A model generated the notes under the pieces. It had not been told where the DNA came from, did not search any database, and worked only from the letters and a program-made list of their open reading frames with translations. From NCBI RefSeq assembly GCF_002811945.1, contig NZ_NPDX01000001.1, forward strand, positions 1,806,501 to 1,870,500: DNA of 64,000 bases, in the 5' to 3' direction. Every line of letters begins with the position of its first letter. Positions within the stretch are counted from its first letter, which is position 1. The position numbers were made by a program, and so were the translations under genes. This DNA comes from Leptospira harrisiae. Its GTDB lineage: Bacteria; Spirochaetota; Leptospiria; Leptospirales; Leptospiraceae. Positions 47,122 through 57,541 of this stretch are shown in pieces.

Positions 47122-47655
47122 CTAGTTTTTTTTCTCTTCTTTTTTCTTTTCTCTAATGATGACTTTTCCACCGGCTTTTTCAATTTTCTCTTTTGCTGAG
47201 GCAGAAAAAGCATCTACCGTAATGGTGATGGCAACAGTCACTTCTCCAGTTCCGAGTAATTTGATTGGTCCTACTTCAGACTTAATCAAAGATTTGGCTT
47301 TGAGAATGGCAGGAGTTACTTCCCCAGAAAGACCTGCTTTAGTTAAAGAGATCAAATTGACTGGTTGGAATTCCACAGAGAAAATATTGGTAAAACCACG
47401 TTTTGGCAAACGTCTGTGAAGAGGAAGCTGTCCCCCTTCGAATCCACGTCTCATCGAAGCTGCACGAGCTCTTTGTCCTTTGGAACCACGAGTGGAAGTT
47501 TTTCCCATCCCTGATCCTGGACCTTGGCCCACTCGTTTCGGGGAAGTTTTTGCACCTTCCGGAACGGGAACCAAGTTTTTGTTTCCGAGGGATGTAGATT
47601 TTTTGGGGCGTTTTGCACCAAATCCACGGCCTTGTTCGATTCTATCTTGTGCCAT
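47122..47655 (-). CDS. rplO: 50S ribosomal protein L15
   Basis: 177 residues. GSGMGKTSTRGSKGQRAR, GFEGGQLPLHRRLPKRGF and the C-terminal GTGEVTVAITITVDAFSASAKEKIEKAGG. N-terminus has an extra arm of about 25 residues (RIEQGRGFGAKRPKKSTSLGN) and the C-terminus is Lys-rich. L15 is a late 23S rRNA binder. Precedes secY. Confidence 0.96.
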   Translation of the reverse strand: MAQDRIEQGRGFGAKRPKKSTSLGNKNLVPVPEGAKTSPKRVGQGPGSGMGKTSTRGSKGQRARAASMRRGFEGGQLPLHRRLPKRGFTNIFSVEFQPVNLISLTKAGLSGEVTPAILKAKSLIKSEVGPIKLLGTGEVTVAITITVDAFSASAKEKIEKAGGKVIIREKKKEEKKN

Positions 47656-47659
47656 ACAA

Positions 47660-47839
47660 TTATACCTTTTCCACTTTCAACAAGTAACCTACTTGTCGTA
47701 ACATCCCTTTCAATTGGGGAGTCATTTTGTGTTTTTTGGATTGACCTTTCTTTTTAAGGCCGAGTGCAATTAGAGTTTTTTTGTGTATCGGGATGATACC
47801 AATAGAACTTCTTTCTTGCGTTACGATCACTTCTTCCAT
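47660..47839 (-). CDS. rpmD: 50S ribosomal protein L30
   Basis: 59 residues read directly on the minus strand, just below common ORF thresholds. Sequence [20 protein letters not shown], then [17 protein letters not shown] and a final [14 protein letters not shown] match L30. It starts 13 bases after rpsE and ends 4 bases before rplO. Confidence 0.96.
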   Translation of the reverse strand: MEEVIVTQERSSIGIIPIHKKTLIALGLKKKGQSKKHKMTPQLKGMLRQVGYLLKVEKV

Positions 47840-47852
47840 AGTCAGTTACCTT

Positions 47853-48359
<507 letters not shown>

Positions 48360-48728
48360 TTAGAACTCCAATCCACCTTCGCGGGCAGAATCAGCAAAAG
48401 CAGCGATCTTTCCATGGTAAACCATTCCAGATCTGTCGAGAACCACTTGGGAAACTCCTGCTTTTTTCGCTTTCTCAGCGACTACTTTACCGAGTTCGGT
48501 CGCAGCCGATTTACTCTTCTTAGAATTTTCATGTTTCGGAAAATCTTTCTCTAGAGTGGTTGCATAAACAAGCGTTACACCTTTTGCATCATCAATGATT
48601 TGTGCAGTGAGGTAACGGTTTGTTTTGTTGAAAACCAACCGAGGTCTTTCCGATGTAGAGCGGAGTTTGTATCTAACTCGTTCCGCTCGTCTCAATCTTT
48701 TCGTATTTTTAGCTGTCTTGTTGATCAT
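48360..48728 (-). CDS. rplR: 50S ribosomal protein L18
   Basis: 122 residues. [34 protein letters not shown] and the end [30 protein letters not shown] block ([11 protein letters not shown]). Binds 5S rRNA with L5 and L25. Between rplF and rpsE. Confidence 0.97.
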   Translation of the reverse strand: MINKTAKNTKRLRRAERVRYKLRSTSERPRLVFNKTNRYLTAQIIDDAKGVTLVYATTLEKDFPKHENSKKSKSAATELGKVVAEKAKKAGVSQVVLDRSGMVYHGKIAAFADSAREGGLEF

Positions 48729-48734
48729 GACGTT

Positions 48735-49274
48735 CTACTTCTTACCGGTTTTTCCGGCCTTTCTACGGATGTATTCGTTCTGATATTTGATTCCTTTGCC
48801 TTTATAGGGTTCAGGAGGTCTTTTTGAACGAATGTCAGCCGCAACTTGTCCAACCAGTTGTCGGTCAATTCCCGATACTTTGATTTTTAGCTGATCTGCA
48901 ACATCGATTTTGATACCGTTTGGCTCAGGGAAAACCACTTCATGAGAATAACCAAGAGCCATCACTAGATCTTTACCACGCTTTTGTGCACGGTAACCGA
49001 CCCCAGTAATTTCCAAGTTTTTTTCCCAACCAGTGGTGACACCTTTAACGCAGTTCATTGCCAAGGAACGAACAAGACCATGTAAAGCCACAGTCTTTTG
49101 GTCTTCACTTTTACGAGTAAAAACAAGTTCGCCGTTTTCCACATTGGCACTGACACCGTCATACAGCGGAGTTTTTAATTCCCCTAATGGCCCTTTGATA
49201 GTAAGGGCTTCTGCATCTGCTTTCACTTCTACCTTTGCAGGCAATTTGATAATACTTTTTCCAACTCGAGACAT
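48735..49274 (-). CDS. rplF: 50S ribosomal protein L6
   Basis: 179 residues with the two L6 repeats: [17 protein letters not shown] start and a conserved ending [23 protein letters not shown] (bulk of signature). Near the factor-binding region of 23S rRNA. Confidence 0.97.
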   Translation of the reverse strand: MSRVGKSIIKLPAKVEVKADAEALTIKGPLGELKTPLYDGVSANVENGELVFTRKSEDQKTVALHGLVRSLAMNCVKGVTTGWEKNLEITGVGYRAQKRGKDLVMALGYSHEVVFPEPNGIKIDVADQLKIKVSGIDRQLVGQVAADIRSKRPPEPYKGKGIKYQNEYIRRKAGKTGKK

Positions 49275-49288
49275 GGTGTTATCGTTCT

Positions 49289-49687
49289 CTAGAATACCTT
49301 ACAGAGAACTTCCCCTCCTACTCTGAGTTTACGAGCGCGTTTTCCCGTCATCACACCTTTCGAAGTCGAAAGGATGAGCGTTCCGATGTTATTTCGGAAC
49401 GGGCGGATTTCACCAGATTGGATGTATACTCGACGACCAGGAGTGGATACTCTCTCGATCATACGAATTACTGGTTTTTTTTCCGTGTCGTATTTTAATT
49501 TCACTTGGAAGTCATCAAAACTTCCATTTTTTACAGTTTGAACATCATCTACAAAACCTTCTTCTTTAAGAAGATCTAGGATGGACTTTTTGATTTTGCT
49601 ACCAGGAATCACACAAAGCTCATGTTTAGCTTGTTGTGCGTTTCTGATTCTTGTTAGCATATCTGCGATTGGATCTGAAAGACTCAT
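49289..49687 (-). CDS. rpsH: 30S ribosomal protein S8
   Basis: 132 residues. [36 protein letters not shown], and the C-terminal [32 protein letters not shown]8 binds helix 21 of 16S rRNA and is the usual autogenous regulator of the spc operon. Confidence 0.97.
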   Translation of the reverse strand: MSLSDPIADMLTRIRNAQQAKHELCVIPGSKIKKSILDLLKEEGFVDDVQTVKNGSFDDFQVKLKYDTEKKPVIRMIERVSTPGRRVYIQSGEIRPFRNNIGTLILSTSKGVMTGKRARKLRVGGEVLCKVF

Positions 49688-49703
49688 ACTTACCTTAACC
49701 TAA

Positions 49704-49889
49704 TTACCAGGAGGACTTTTTCACACCGGGGATCTGAGCCTTGCTAGCAAGGTCCCGGAAGCAAAGACGACACATATCAAAGCGGCGCAAATAAGCGCGT
49801 GATCTACCACAAAGAGGGCAACGATTGTACTCTCTCACTTTGAATTTTTGCTCTTTGGCGTGGCGTTCCATCATTGATTTTTTCGCCAT
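49704..49889 (-). CDS. rpsN: 30S ribosomal protein S14, type Z
   Basis: 61 residues, the short zinc-binding S14 form: [20 protein letters not shown] provides four Cys ligands. Ends with the typical KSSW. A zinc-independent long S14 is not in the window. Confidence 0.97.
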   Translation of the reverse strand: MAKKSMMERHAKEQKFKVREYNRCPLCGRSRAYLRRFDMCRLCFRDLASKAQIPGVKKSSW

Positions 49890-49899
49890 GAGTAATCTC

Positions 49900-50451
49900 C
49901 TACTTACCTGCCGTTCGGTAAGGCATACCGAAGGCTTGGAATAATTCGAACGCTTCTTTGTCCACTTCCGTGTTCGTTACGAAAGTGATATTGATCCCGT
50001 AGATCGTATTGATTTTATCAAAATGAATCTCAGGGAAGATGATCTGTTCTTTTACGGACAGGTTATAATTTCCTCGACCGTCGAAACCTTTTGGGTTTAC
50101 ACCGCGAAAGTCACGAACCCGTGGAAGAGCCACGTTAATGAATCTGTCAAGGAACTCATACATATGATGACCACGAAGGGTTACTTTGCAACCAAGCACC
50201 ATTCCCTCTCTCACTTTGAAACCCGCAATGGATTTCTTAGCAAAAGTTTTCACCGGTCTTTGGCCTGTGATTTGACCAATTTCTACAAGACAAGCTTCCA
50301 TCGCTTTTGGGTTCGTGTGAGCTTCGCCCATACCAACGTTGATTACGATTTTTTCTAGTTTGGGAACTCGCATGACACTTTGGAAGCCGAGTGACTTTTG
50401 GAGTGTAGGGCGGATTTCCGCTTCATATTTTGATTTAAGCCTAGGTACCAT
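49900..50451 (-). CDS. rplE: 50S ribosomal protein L5
   Basis: 183 residues. [39 protein letters not shown] and the [28 protein letters not shown] block. Binds 5S rRNA and the P-site tRNA. Confidence 0.97.
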   Translation of the reverse strand: MVPRLKSKYEAEIRPTLQKSLGFQSVMRVPKLEKIVINVGMGEAHTNPKAMEACLVEIGQITGQRPVKTFAKKSIAGFKVREGMVLGCKVTLRGHHMYEFLDRFINVALPRVRDFRGVNPKGFDGRGNYNLSVKEQIIFPEIHFDKINTIYGINITFVTNTEVDKEAFELFQAFGMPYRTAGK

Positions 50452-50453
50452 AA

Positions 50454-50837
50454 CTATACTTCTTTCCCTTCTGGTCGAGTCACTCGTACGGATTTACCAT
50501 CCTTCTTGGTAAAGCCCAAGCGTACAGCCTTAATTTTCTTCTTTGGCTTCGCTTTGTTTTCTGCTTTTGCGTCGTGAAACATCACATTGGAAATATGGAT
50601 TGGGAATTCGATCTCAATCGCGCCACCTTGAGGGTTCTCTTGAGTTGGGCGTACGAATCGTTTTCTTTTGTTCACACCTTCGATATAAACGCGGTCTTTG
50701 CGTTTGTCGATTGCTAGAACTTTCCCTTTTTTTCCTTTTTCTTTACCGGAAATCACAAGAACTTCGTCGTCCTTTTTGATTTTCGTTTTTTTGAATTTAG
50801 TGGGCTCGGAGCCTCTATATGCTAATTTAGCTGCCAT
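50454..50837 (-). CDS. rplX: 50S ribosomal protein L24
   Basis: 127 residues. KOW motif [24 protein letters not shown] and [18 protein letters not shown]. Longer than the usual 100-105 residues, with added basic N- and C-terminal stretches ([30 protein letters not shown]). Assembly initiator of the 50S. Confidence 0.96.
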   Translation of the reverse strand: MAAKLAYRGSEPTKFKKTKIKKDDEVLVISGKEKGKKGKVLAIDKRKDRVYIEGVNKRKRFVRPTQENPQGGAIEIEFPIHISNVMFHDAKAENKAKPKKKIKAVRLGFTKKDGKSVRVTRPEGKEV

Positions 50838-50838
50838 T

Positions 50839-51231
50839 CTAGAGAACCTCCGGAGCGAGAGATATAATTTTCATGTATTTTTTATCGCGAAGTTCACGGG
50901 CAACAGGTCCGAAGATCCTGGTTCCTTTTGGATTCCCTTTGTCATCAATGATGGCAACGGCATTGTCATCGAAACGAATGTAAGTTCCATCTGGACGACG
51001 AACTTCTTTTTTCGTTCTAACAACAACTGCTCTTTGAACCGCTTTGTTATGCACTTTTTTACCTTGCCCGTCACGAAGACCGTATGCAGGTTGTGCTTCC
51101 TTAACAGCGACGATAATTTCGTCACCAAGCGTTGCGTAGCGTTTTTTGGAACCGCCAAGCACTTTAACGCACATGACTTTTTTCACACCCGAGTTATCGG
51201 CTACTTGTAAAATAGTTTCTTGTTGAATCAT
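50839..51231 (-). CDS. rplN: 50S ribosomal protein L14
   Basis: 130 residues. [27 protein letters not shown], and [29 protein letters not shown], with the family's terminal SLAPEVL. Start overlaps rpsQ by 4 bases. Confidence 0.97.
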   Translation of the reverse strand: MIQQETILQVADNSGVKKVMCVKVLGGSKKRYATLGDEIIVAVKEAQPAYGLRDGQGKKVHNKAVQRAVVVRTKKEVRRPDGTYIRFDDNAVAIIDDKGNPKGTRIFGPVARELRDKKYMKIISLAPEVL

Positions 51232-51497
51232 ACTAATTTCGCCTTCTCAATTACCTTTACAAGTTTATGGTGTTTCTGCTTAGAAAGTGGTCTTGTTTCC
51301 ACAGCGATGACTCGATCACCAACTTGACACTCGTTCTTCTCATCGTGAATTTTCACGCGTGAAGTTCTGGTCATAATCTTCTTAAACCGTGGGTGCACTT
51401 TTCTTGTGATGATTTCGATCACTACAGTTTTATCCATAGCATCGCTCACAACTACACCCTGAATGGTTAAAGACTTTTTAGAGTTTTTATCTTCCAT
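51228..51497 (-). CDS. rpsQ: 30S ribosomal protein S17
   Basis: 89 residues. [57 protein letters not shown] is the OB-fold signature. Early 16S rRNA binder. 3 bases after rpmC. Confidence 0.97.
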   Translation of the reverse strand: MEDKNSKKSLTIQGVVVSDAMDKTVVIEIITRKVHPRFKKIMTRTSRVKIHDEKNECQVGDRVIAVETRPLSKQKHHKLVKVIEKAKLV

Positions 51498-51500
51498 AAC

Positions 51501-51773
51501 CTACTTCTTCTTACCTTTGCCTGTTTTAGCAGCTTTTGGCGCTGAACCAGCTTTCGGTGCGATTTGTTTGAGTTTGCCTTTTGCTGTTAGTTCCTTCTCA
51601 CGAAGGACAGTCAATGCTTGGGCAATTCTCTTCTTATGATTGCGGATTAGTTTTGGGTTCTCAAGAGATCTTGTGACTCCAAACTGAAATCTGGCTTTTC
51701 TTACTTCTTCGGAAGAGGAAAGAATTTCTTTCTTTAAATCTTCTGGAGAAAGTGATTTGAAATCGTCTTTCAT
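51501..51773 (-). CDS. rpmC: 50S ribosomal protein L29 with basic tail
   Basis: 90 residues. Core [56 protein letters not shown] (core positions about 6-60) fits L29. A 25-residue Lys/Ala/Pro-rich tail ([19 protein letters not shown]) lengthens it beyond the usual 60-70. L29 lies at the tunnel exit. Overlaps rplP by 4 bases. Confidence 0.95.
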   Translation of the reverse strand: MKDDFKSLSPEDLKKEILSSSEEVRKARFQFGVTRSLENPKLIRNHKKRIAQALTVLREKELTAKGKLKQIAPKAGSAPKAAKTGKGKKK

Positions 51774-52183
51774 AGAACGTTCCTCTTAACAAATGAAGTT
51801 TCTACTGGCAGTTTAAATGCTGCTAGGTGAAGAGCTTTTCTTGCTGTATCTTCATCAACACCAGCCATTTCAAAAAGAACTCGTCCTGGTCGGATTTCAG
51901 CAATCCAGAACTCAGGGTTACCTTTACCTTTACCCATACGAGTTTCGGCAGGTTTCTTAGTGATTGGTAAATGAGGGAAGATCCTGATCCACAATTTCCC
52001 ACCTCGTTTTACTTGGCGGTTGATAGTAATCCGTGCAGCTTCGATTTGGCGCGCAGTGATACGACCGGAAGAGATGGCTTTTAGACCATACTCACCGAAC
52101 GCAACGTAAGAACCTCTTTCGTCCTTACCTTTTAAGCGCCCTCTTTGGCGTTTTCTAAATTTTACTCGTTTAGGTGCTAACAT
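51770..52183 (-). CDS. rplP: 50S ribosomal protein L16
   Basis: 137 residues. [43 protein letters not shown], and the [30 protein letters not shown] signature. Contributes to the A-site region of the 50S. Confidence 0.97.
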   Translation of the reverse strand: MLAPKRVKFRKRQRGRLKGKDERGSYVAFGEYGLKAISSGRITARQIEAARITINRQVKRGGKLWIRIFPHLPITKKPAETRMGKGKGNPEFWIAEIRPGRVLFEMAGVDEDTARKALHLAAFKLPVETSFVKRNVL

Positions 52184-52205
52184 GATCGTTTCTCTTTAGT
52201 ACTTC

Positions 52206-52883
52206 TTAACTCGTTCTACGTTTTACAGCGTATTTATCTTCATCGGACTCTTCCTTAGTTGGGAAGTAGTCACCTGTATAAGTCCATACTTTCACACCGA
52301 TTTGTCCGAAAGTGGTAAGGGCTTCTTTGAATCCAAAGTCGATTTTGGCACGAAGAGTATGAAGAGGAACTCGTCCTTCCATATACTTTTCTGTTCTTGC
52401 CATATCAGCTCCATTCAAACGTCCGGAGATTTGGATTTTTACGCCTTCCACTCCACCGCGCATCGCACGACGAAGTTCCGCTTTCATCACTCGACGAAAT
52501 GGCATCCTTTGTTCGATTTGAAGGGCAACCGTTTCAGCAATTGCTTGTGCAATCACTTCTGGTTTTTTCACTTCGATGATGTTCATCCCAATCGGCTTAT
52601 CTGCGTATTTTTTAAGTTCTTGTTTTACCGCTTCAATGTTTTGGCCTTTTTGACCAATCACCATACCTGGCTTAGAAGTATGGAGGTTTACGTTGATTTT
52701 TTCAGGGAATCTTTCGATTACGATTTTCACAACGGAGGCGTTTTTGAATTTCTTCAGAAGGAATCTACGGATCTTGATATCTTCGTGAAGATTTTTAATG
52801 TAATCTTGTTTGGAAAACCAAATAGAATCCCAATTACGTGTGATTCCGATTCGTAGTCCGATTGGATTTACTTTCTGACCCAT
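52206..52883 (-). CDS. rpsC: 30S ribosomal protein S3
   Basis: 225 residues. [22 protein letters not shown] domain with [19 protein letters not shown], and the C-terminal [23 protein letters not shown]. Lines the mRNA entry pore. Confidence 0.97.
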   Translation of the reverse strand: MGQKVNPIGLRIGITRNWDSIWFSKQDYIKNLHEDIKIRRFLLKKFKNASVVKIVIERFPEKINVNLHTSKPGMVIGQKGQNIEAVKQELKKYADKPIGMNIIEVKKPEVIAQAIAETVALQIEQRMPFRRVMKAELRRAMRGGVEGVKIQISGRLNGADMARTEKYMEGRVPLHTLRAKIDFGFKEALTTFGQIGVKVWTYTGDYFPTKEESDEDKYAVKRRTS

Positions 52884-52886
52884 AAA

Positions 52887-53237
52887 TTAGCTAACCTTCT
52901 TTTCGATTTCAGATACGACAACTGTGATGTGGCTAAGGCGTTTACGGATCCGAGAAGCACGGCCACGTGCTCTTGGGCGGAAACGTTTCATGATTGGGCC
53001 GTCATCCACATAGATTTTTTTAACATAAAGTGAACTTGGATCCAAACTTTCATTCATTTGCACTGCGTTCGCAACTGCCGAGTTCAAGAGGTTGATGATC
53101 ATTGAACTTGCTGCTTTGTTTGTAAAACGCAAGATATCAATGGCTTCTTTGTAATCGTATCCACGAACTTCATCAGCAACCAGGCGAGCTTTTCTGGCAG
53201 AAATTCTGAGGTGTTTTCCTACTGCTTTTGCTTCCAT
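52887..53237 (-). CDS. rplV: 50S ribosomal protein L22
   Basis: 116 residues. [25 protein letters not shown], and the C-terminal hairpin [29 protein letters not shown]. Its loop lines the exit tunnel. ATG at 53237 preferred over a GTG one codon upstream. Confidence 0.97.
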   Translation of the reverse strand: MEAKAVGKHLRISARKARLVADEVRGYDYKEAIDILRFTNKAASSMIINLLNSAVANAVQMNESLDPSSLYVKKIYVDDGPIMKRFRPRARGRASRIRKRLSHITVVVSEIEKKVS

Positions 53238-53245
53238 CACTCTAC

Positions 53246-53524
53246 CTATTTCTTCGCTACTTTTTTGTCTCCACCATGGCCTTTAAAGGTTCTAGTGGGA
53301 GCAAATTCACCGAGTTTGTGACCGATCATGTTTTCGTTTACATAAACAGGAACAAACGCTTTGCCATTATGAATCATGACTGTATGACCAATCATATCTG
53401 GATAAATGGTACTTCTTCTTGACCAAGACTTGAAGGGAGTTTTTTTCCCTTCAGAGTTTAGGCTCGTAATTTTTTTCATGAGGTGGTCGTCAATGAACGG
53501 ACCTTTTTTTAAGCTTCTAGCCAT
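53246..53524 (-). CDS. rpsS: 30S ribosomal protein S19
   Basis: 92 residues. [69 protein letters not shown] carries the S19 signature (read in parts). Head of the small subunit. Confidence 0.97.
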   Translation of the reverse strand: MARSLKKGPFIDDHLMKKITSLNSEGKKTPFKSWSRRSTIYPDMIGHTVMIHNGKAFVPVYVNENMIGHKLGEFAPTRTFKGHGGDKKVAKK

Positions 53525-53537
53525 GAGTATCTAGATC

Positions 53538-54374
53538 CTACCTATTCCTGTTTTTCTTACGTCTTTGGACAATAAAACGGTCAGACGGTCTAGTCTTACG
53601 TGTTTTAAATCCTTTCGTAGGTTTACCCCAAGGAGTCACAGGGTGACGACCTCCGGAAGTTCTACCTTCACCACCACCGAGTGGGTGGTCCACAGGGTTC
53701 ATAACGACCCCTCTTACTTTCGGTCTTTTTCCTAACCAGCGGTTACGTCCCGCTTTTCCAATGATGACCAAGTTATGGTCTTTATTGGAAAGTTCTCCGA
53801 TCGTTGCTAAGCACTCTTTACGAACCTTTCGGATTTCCGAAGAAGGAAGTTTAAGAGATACATAGTCACCATCTTTAGCGGAGATCACAGCAAAAGATCC
53901 TGCCGTGCGAGCGATTTGACCGCCTTTTCCGATATGTAGTTCAATGTTGTGAACGTTAGTTCCTGCAGGGATTTTATCTAAAGGAAGTGTGTTCCCTAGT
54001 TTGATCTCGGCATTTGCACCAGATTCAATTTTGTCCCCAACTTTTAAGCCGTTAGGAGCCAAAATGTATCGGTATTCACCATCTGCATAACAGATAAGCG
54101 CAATAAAAGCAGAACGGTTTGGATCGTATTCGATTGTTTTTACAGTCGCAGGGATTCCAAATTTATTACGTTTGAAATCGATGATCCGGAACTTTCTTTT
54201 GTTACGTCCACCTTTCCGTCTAACAGCGATACGTCCCTTATTGTCACGACCAGCCTTATAAGAAATGTTAGCCGTGAGCGGTTTGTAAGGAACCACTTCT
54301 GTGATTTCTTTGAAATCTAGAACCGAGTAATACCGGCTAGATTGCGTTGTGGGTTTAAGTTTTCTAATTCCCAT
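53538..54374 (-). CDS. rplB: 50S ribosomal protein L2
   Basis: 278 residues. [30 protein letters not shown] block, [19 protein letters not shown] with the conserved His of the peptidyl-transferase region, and a basic C-terminus. Primary 23S rRNA binder near the catalytic centre. Confidence 0.97.
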   Translation of the reverse strand: MGIRKLKPTTQSSRYYSVLDFKEITEVVPYKPLTANISYKAGRDNKGRIAVRRKGGRNKRKFRIIDFKRNKFGIPATVKTIEYDPNRSAFIALICYADGEYRYILAPNGLKVGDKIESGANAEIKLGNTLPLDKIPAGTNVHNIELHIGKGGQIARTAGSFAVISAKDGDYVSLKLPSSEIRKVRKECLATIGELSNKDHNLVIIGKAGRNRWLGKRPKVRGVVMNPVDHPLGGGEGRTSGGRHPVTPWGKPTKGFKTRKTRPSDRFIVQRRKKNRNR

Positions 54375-54376
54375 AA

Positions 54377-54682
54377 TTAAACCTTAGCAAAATCCAAATT
54401 TGCTCCGTCAGCAAACGTCACTACAGCTTTTTTGTAATGAGGTCTTGGGGACGGCATGTTTCTAAAACGTTTCATTTTCCCACGGTAAACGGCTACGTTT
54501 ACAGCAGTTGGAACTACGTTGTACATTTGTTTCAGGGCTTGTTTGATCAAAGTTTTGTTCGCATCCGGGTGGACTTTGAACGTATACTTGACAGTTCTTT
54601 TTCCCATACGTTCTCCAATTGTTTGCAGGTCTTGCGACTTTTCTGTAACAACTGGTGATAAGATTACATTCTCTAGGTTCAC
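54377..54682 (-). CDS. rplW: 50S ribosomal protein L23
   Basis: 101 residues. [39 protein letters not shown] and [15 protein letters not shown]. Docking site for trigger factor and SRP at the exit tunnel. Two bases after rplB's upstream boundary. Confidence 0.97.
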   Translation of the reverse strand: MNLENVILSPVVTEKSQDLQTIGERMGKRTVKYTFKVHPDANKTLIKQALKQMYNVVPTAVNVAVYRGKMKRFRNMPSPRPHYKKAVVTFADGANLDFAKV

Positions 54683-54686
54683 TGTC

Positions 54687-55322
54687 TTATCCTTTCTTAG
54701 AATACTGAGCCTGAAGCTCTTTTAAAGCGCTTTCAGAGATTACTAAATTGTTATTATAGAGGATGTCTCGGCAAACGACTCGTTTGCTGTTCACATATTT
54801 GAGGTTCTCTATATTGCGAGTGGATCTTTTGAGGAATTGGTTTTCACCAGCTACCACCAAACCCACGTTACCCTTCTCTGCAATGTCCATGTTCTTCAAA
54901 ATGTTGTAGATGGACTTTGTGGAGTAAGAAGAAGGTTCTACGTCTTCTATGATCGCGATTCTGTTTTCTTCTGCCTTTTTGTTAAGGATGGAGAGAACAG
55001 CTTTCTTCTTAACGCTGCGTGACAAGTTAGAGGAATAATCTCTTGGTTTTGGTCCATGAATGATACCACCACCAACGAAATGTGGAGCTCTTATGGATCC
55101 TTGTCTTGCACGACCAGTTCCTTTTTGAGCCCATGGTTTGATTCCCCCACCGCGAACTTCGGAACGATCCTTAGTAGAATGTGTTCCCTGTCTATTGTTC
55201 GCATTTTCAGCCTTAACCGCATCATAGATGGCTCCAAGCGAAATGCCGGTAGCAAATAATTCTGCCGGAAGTTCAACTTCGCTTACGAATACGCCTTCTT
55301 TATTGTATTTACGCGCTTTCAT
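54687..55322 (-). CDS. rplD: 50S ribosomal protein L4
   Basis: 211 residues. [35 protein letters not shown] is the tunnel loop (read in parts), followed by [19 protein letters not shown]. In E. coli L4 autoregulates the S10 operon. Confidence 0.97.
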   Translation of the reverse strand: MKARKYNKEGVFVSEVELPAELFATGISLGAIYDAVKAENANNRQGTHSTKDRSEVRGGGIKPWAQKGTGRARQGSIRAPHFVGGGIIHGPKPRDYSSNLSRSVKKKAVLSILNKKAEENRIAIIEDVEPSSYSTKSIYNILKNMDIAEKGNVGLVVAGENQFLKRSTRNIENLKYVNSKRVVCRDILYNNNLVISESALKELQAQYSKKG

Positions 55323-55337
55323 GTTCTACCTATCTAT

Positions 55338-55961
55338 TTATCCGATTTTTTCTATCGTAACGATACCGCGTTCCCTTCCTGGAACCGGACCGGATACAAA
55401 TACCAAATTGGCGTCTGCATCAATTTTTACTACTTTCAGGTTTCGAACAGTGCTCTGTTCAGAACCCATTCTTCCACCCATCTTCAAACCCTTGAACACA
55501 CGTCCAGGAGTTGTATTAGAACCAATCGAACCAGGGTGTCTTTGGAATCTGGAACCGTGTCCAGCAGGACCACCGGCAAAACCGTGGCGTTTCACAACAC
55601 CTTGTGTTCCCTTTCCCTTAGAAGTTCCGGTTACTTTCACCGTGTCGTTCAAAGCAAACACATCAGCGAGTTTTACCTCAGCACCAACTGCTACATCTTC
55701 AAAACCTTTGAATTCAATCAGAGTTTTTTTAGGAGCGGCAATGTTAGCTTTTTTAATGTGTCCAACTTCAGCCTTCGTCATGTGTTTTTCTTTGGCATCA
55801 CCAAATGCTAATTGAACGGCTTCGTAGCCATCATTCGCAGATGTTTTTACCTGGGACACAAAACAAGGACCCACGCGTAAAACAGTTACAGTAACCATCT
55901 TACCTTCGTTATTGAATATGTGGGCCATGCCCAATTTTTCGCCGATTAAACCTTTAGCCAT
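55338..55961 (-). CDS. rplC: 50S ribosomal protein L3
   Basis: 207 residues. [58 protein letters not shown] gives the L3 signature around GPAGHGS. Early assembly protein reaching the peptidyl-transferase centre. Confidence 0.97.
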   Translation of the reverse strand: MAKGLIGEKLGMAHIFNNEGKMVTVTVLRVGPCFVSQVKTSANDGYEAVQLAFGDAKEKHMTKAEVGHIKKANIAAPKKTLIEFKGFEDVAVGAEVKLADVFALNDTVKVTGTSKGKGTQGVVKRHGFAGGPAGHGSRFQRHPGSIGSNTTPGRVFKGLKMGGRMGSEQSTVRNLKVVKIDADANLVFVSGPVPGRERGIVTIEKIG

Positions 55962-55972
55962 GGATCCTATCC

Positions 55973-56281
55973 TTAGGATTTAATATCTACGGAAACTCCA
56001 GCAGGGAGTTGAAGCTTCATCAGGGCTTCTACCGTATCTTCATTCGTATTTAAAATATCGATGAGTCTCTTGTGAGTTCTCATTTCAAATTGTTCTCTAG
56101 CTTTTTTATTCACGTGCGGAGAACGTAATACCGTGTAGATTTCTTTTTTCGTTGGAAGCGGGATTGGACCGGAGACAGTAGCTCCGGTCCTCTTCGCAGT
56201 CGCAACGATTTCAAAGGTTGATTGGTCAATCAACCGATGATCGAAAGCTTTTAACTTAACGCGAATTCTTTGTCCAGCCAT
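55973..56281 (-). CDS. rpsJ: 30S ribosomal protein S10
   Basis: 102 residues. [66 protein letters not shown] (signature in the middle). Also NusE in antitermination. It starts 5 bases after the tuf stop, so the str and S10 segments run together. Confidence 0.97.
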   Translation of the reverse strand: MAGQRIRVKLKAFDHRLIDQSTFEIVATAKRTGATVSGPIPLPTKKEIYTVLRSPHVNKKAREQFEMRTHKRLIDILNTNEDTVEALMKLQLPAGVSVDIKS

Positions 56282-56286
56282 TGCGA

Positions 56287-57492
56287 TTACTCAACGATCT
56301 CCGCAACAACACCAGAACCAATTGTTCTTCCACCCTCACGGATAGCGAACTTCAAACCTTGGTCCATAGCAATTGGGTGGATAAGTTCGATTGACATCGT
56401 AACGTTATCTCCCGGCATAACCATCTCCATTCCACCAGGAAGGTTACAAACACCAGTGATGTCTGTAGTTCTGAAATAGAATTGAGGACGGTAGTTGTTA
56501 AAGAATGGAGTATGACGTCCACCTTCGTCTTTTGTAAGAACGTAAACTTCCGCTTTAAATTTTCTGTGTGGAGTGATAGTACCCGGTTTCGCAAGAACTT
56601 GACCTCTTTCGATGTCTTCTTTTTTAGTTCCGCGAAGAAGAGCACCAATGTTGTCTCCAGCTTCAGCTTGATCGAGTAGTTTACGGAACATCTCAATACC
56701 AGTAACAACTGATTTAGATGTATCACGGATACCAACGATTTCGATCTCGTCGTTGATCTTAAGAACCCCTTGCTCCACACGACCAGTTGCAACAGTTCCA
56801 CGACCAGTGATTGAGAATACGTCCTCAACTGGCATAAGGAAAGGTTTATCAACAATACGTGTAGGGTTTGGAACGTAAGTATCAACCGCTTCCATAAGTT
56901 TAAGAATGGATTTCATTCCTAGGTCGGAATCTTCACCTTCAAGAGCTTTCAATGCAGAACCAGAGATGAAAGGTGTTTTATCACCAGGAAAGTTGTATTT
57001 GTTAAGGAGGTCTTTGATTTCCTCTTTAACCATCTCAACCATATCGTCTCTTTCGTCAGCAGCAAGCATGTCAGCTTTGTTTAGATAAACCACGATGTAA
57101 GGAACCCCTACTTGGCGAGCCAGAAGGATGTGTTCTTTAGTTTGTGGCATAGCACCGTCAGTTGCAGATACTACGAGAATCGCAGCGTCCATCTGAGCAG
57201 CACCAGTAATCATGTTTTTAACATAGTCCGCGTGTCCCGGGCAATCTACGTGTGCGTAGTGACGGTTTGGAGTTTCATACTCCTGGTGGGACGTTGCAAT
57301 AGTAATCCCACGAGCCTTTTCTTCGGGCGCGTTGTCGATTTGGTCATAAGCAATCGCTTTATTTTTTCCACCAACTAACTTCGCAAGCGTTGTTGTGATA
57401 GCTGCTGTTAGGGTTGTCTTACCGTGGTCAACGTGACCAATAGTTCCGATGTTTAAGTGTGGTTTTGAACGGTCAAATTTTTCTTTAGCCAT
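56287..57492 (-). CDS. tuf: Elongation factor Tu
   Basis: 401 residues. GTPase motifs GHVDHGKTT (G1), RGITI (G2), DCPGH (G3), NKAD (G4) and SAL (G5), then the EF-Tu domains 2-3 with the ending [14 protein letters not shown]. Delivers aminoacyl-tRNA. 49 bases separate it from the EF-G-like gene upstream. Confidence 0.98.
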   Translation of the reverse strand: MAKEKFDRSKPHLNIGTIGHVDHGKTTLTAAITTTLAKLVGGKNKAIAYDQIDNAPEEKARGITIATSHQEYETPNRHYAHVDCPGHADYVKNMITGAAQMDAAILVVSATDGAMPQTKEHILLARQVGVPYIVVYLNKADMLAADERDDMVEMVKEEIKDLLNKYNFPGDKTPFISGSALKALEGEDSDLGMKSILKLMEAVDTYVPNPTRIVDKPFLMPVEDVFSITGRGTVATGRVEQGVLKINDEIEIVGIRDTSKSVVTGIEMFRKLLDQAEAGDNIGALLRGTKKEDIERGQVLAKPGTITPHRKFKAEVYVLTKDEGGRHTPFFNNYRPQFYFRTTDITGVCNLPGGMEMVMPGDNVTMSIELIHPIAMDQGLKFAIREGGRTIGSGVVAEIVE

Positions 57493-57541
57493 TGTTAGAA
57501 TCTACTCCTCAATCGTGGTGCAAGACCCGATCCTCGGTTCT

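Noticed and set aside
52302..52856. Plus-strand open frame of 184 codons opposite rpsC
   Set aside because: Shadow of S3 codon usage; Phe/His-rich with no recognisable domain.
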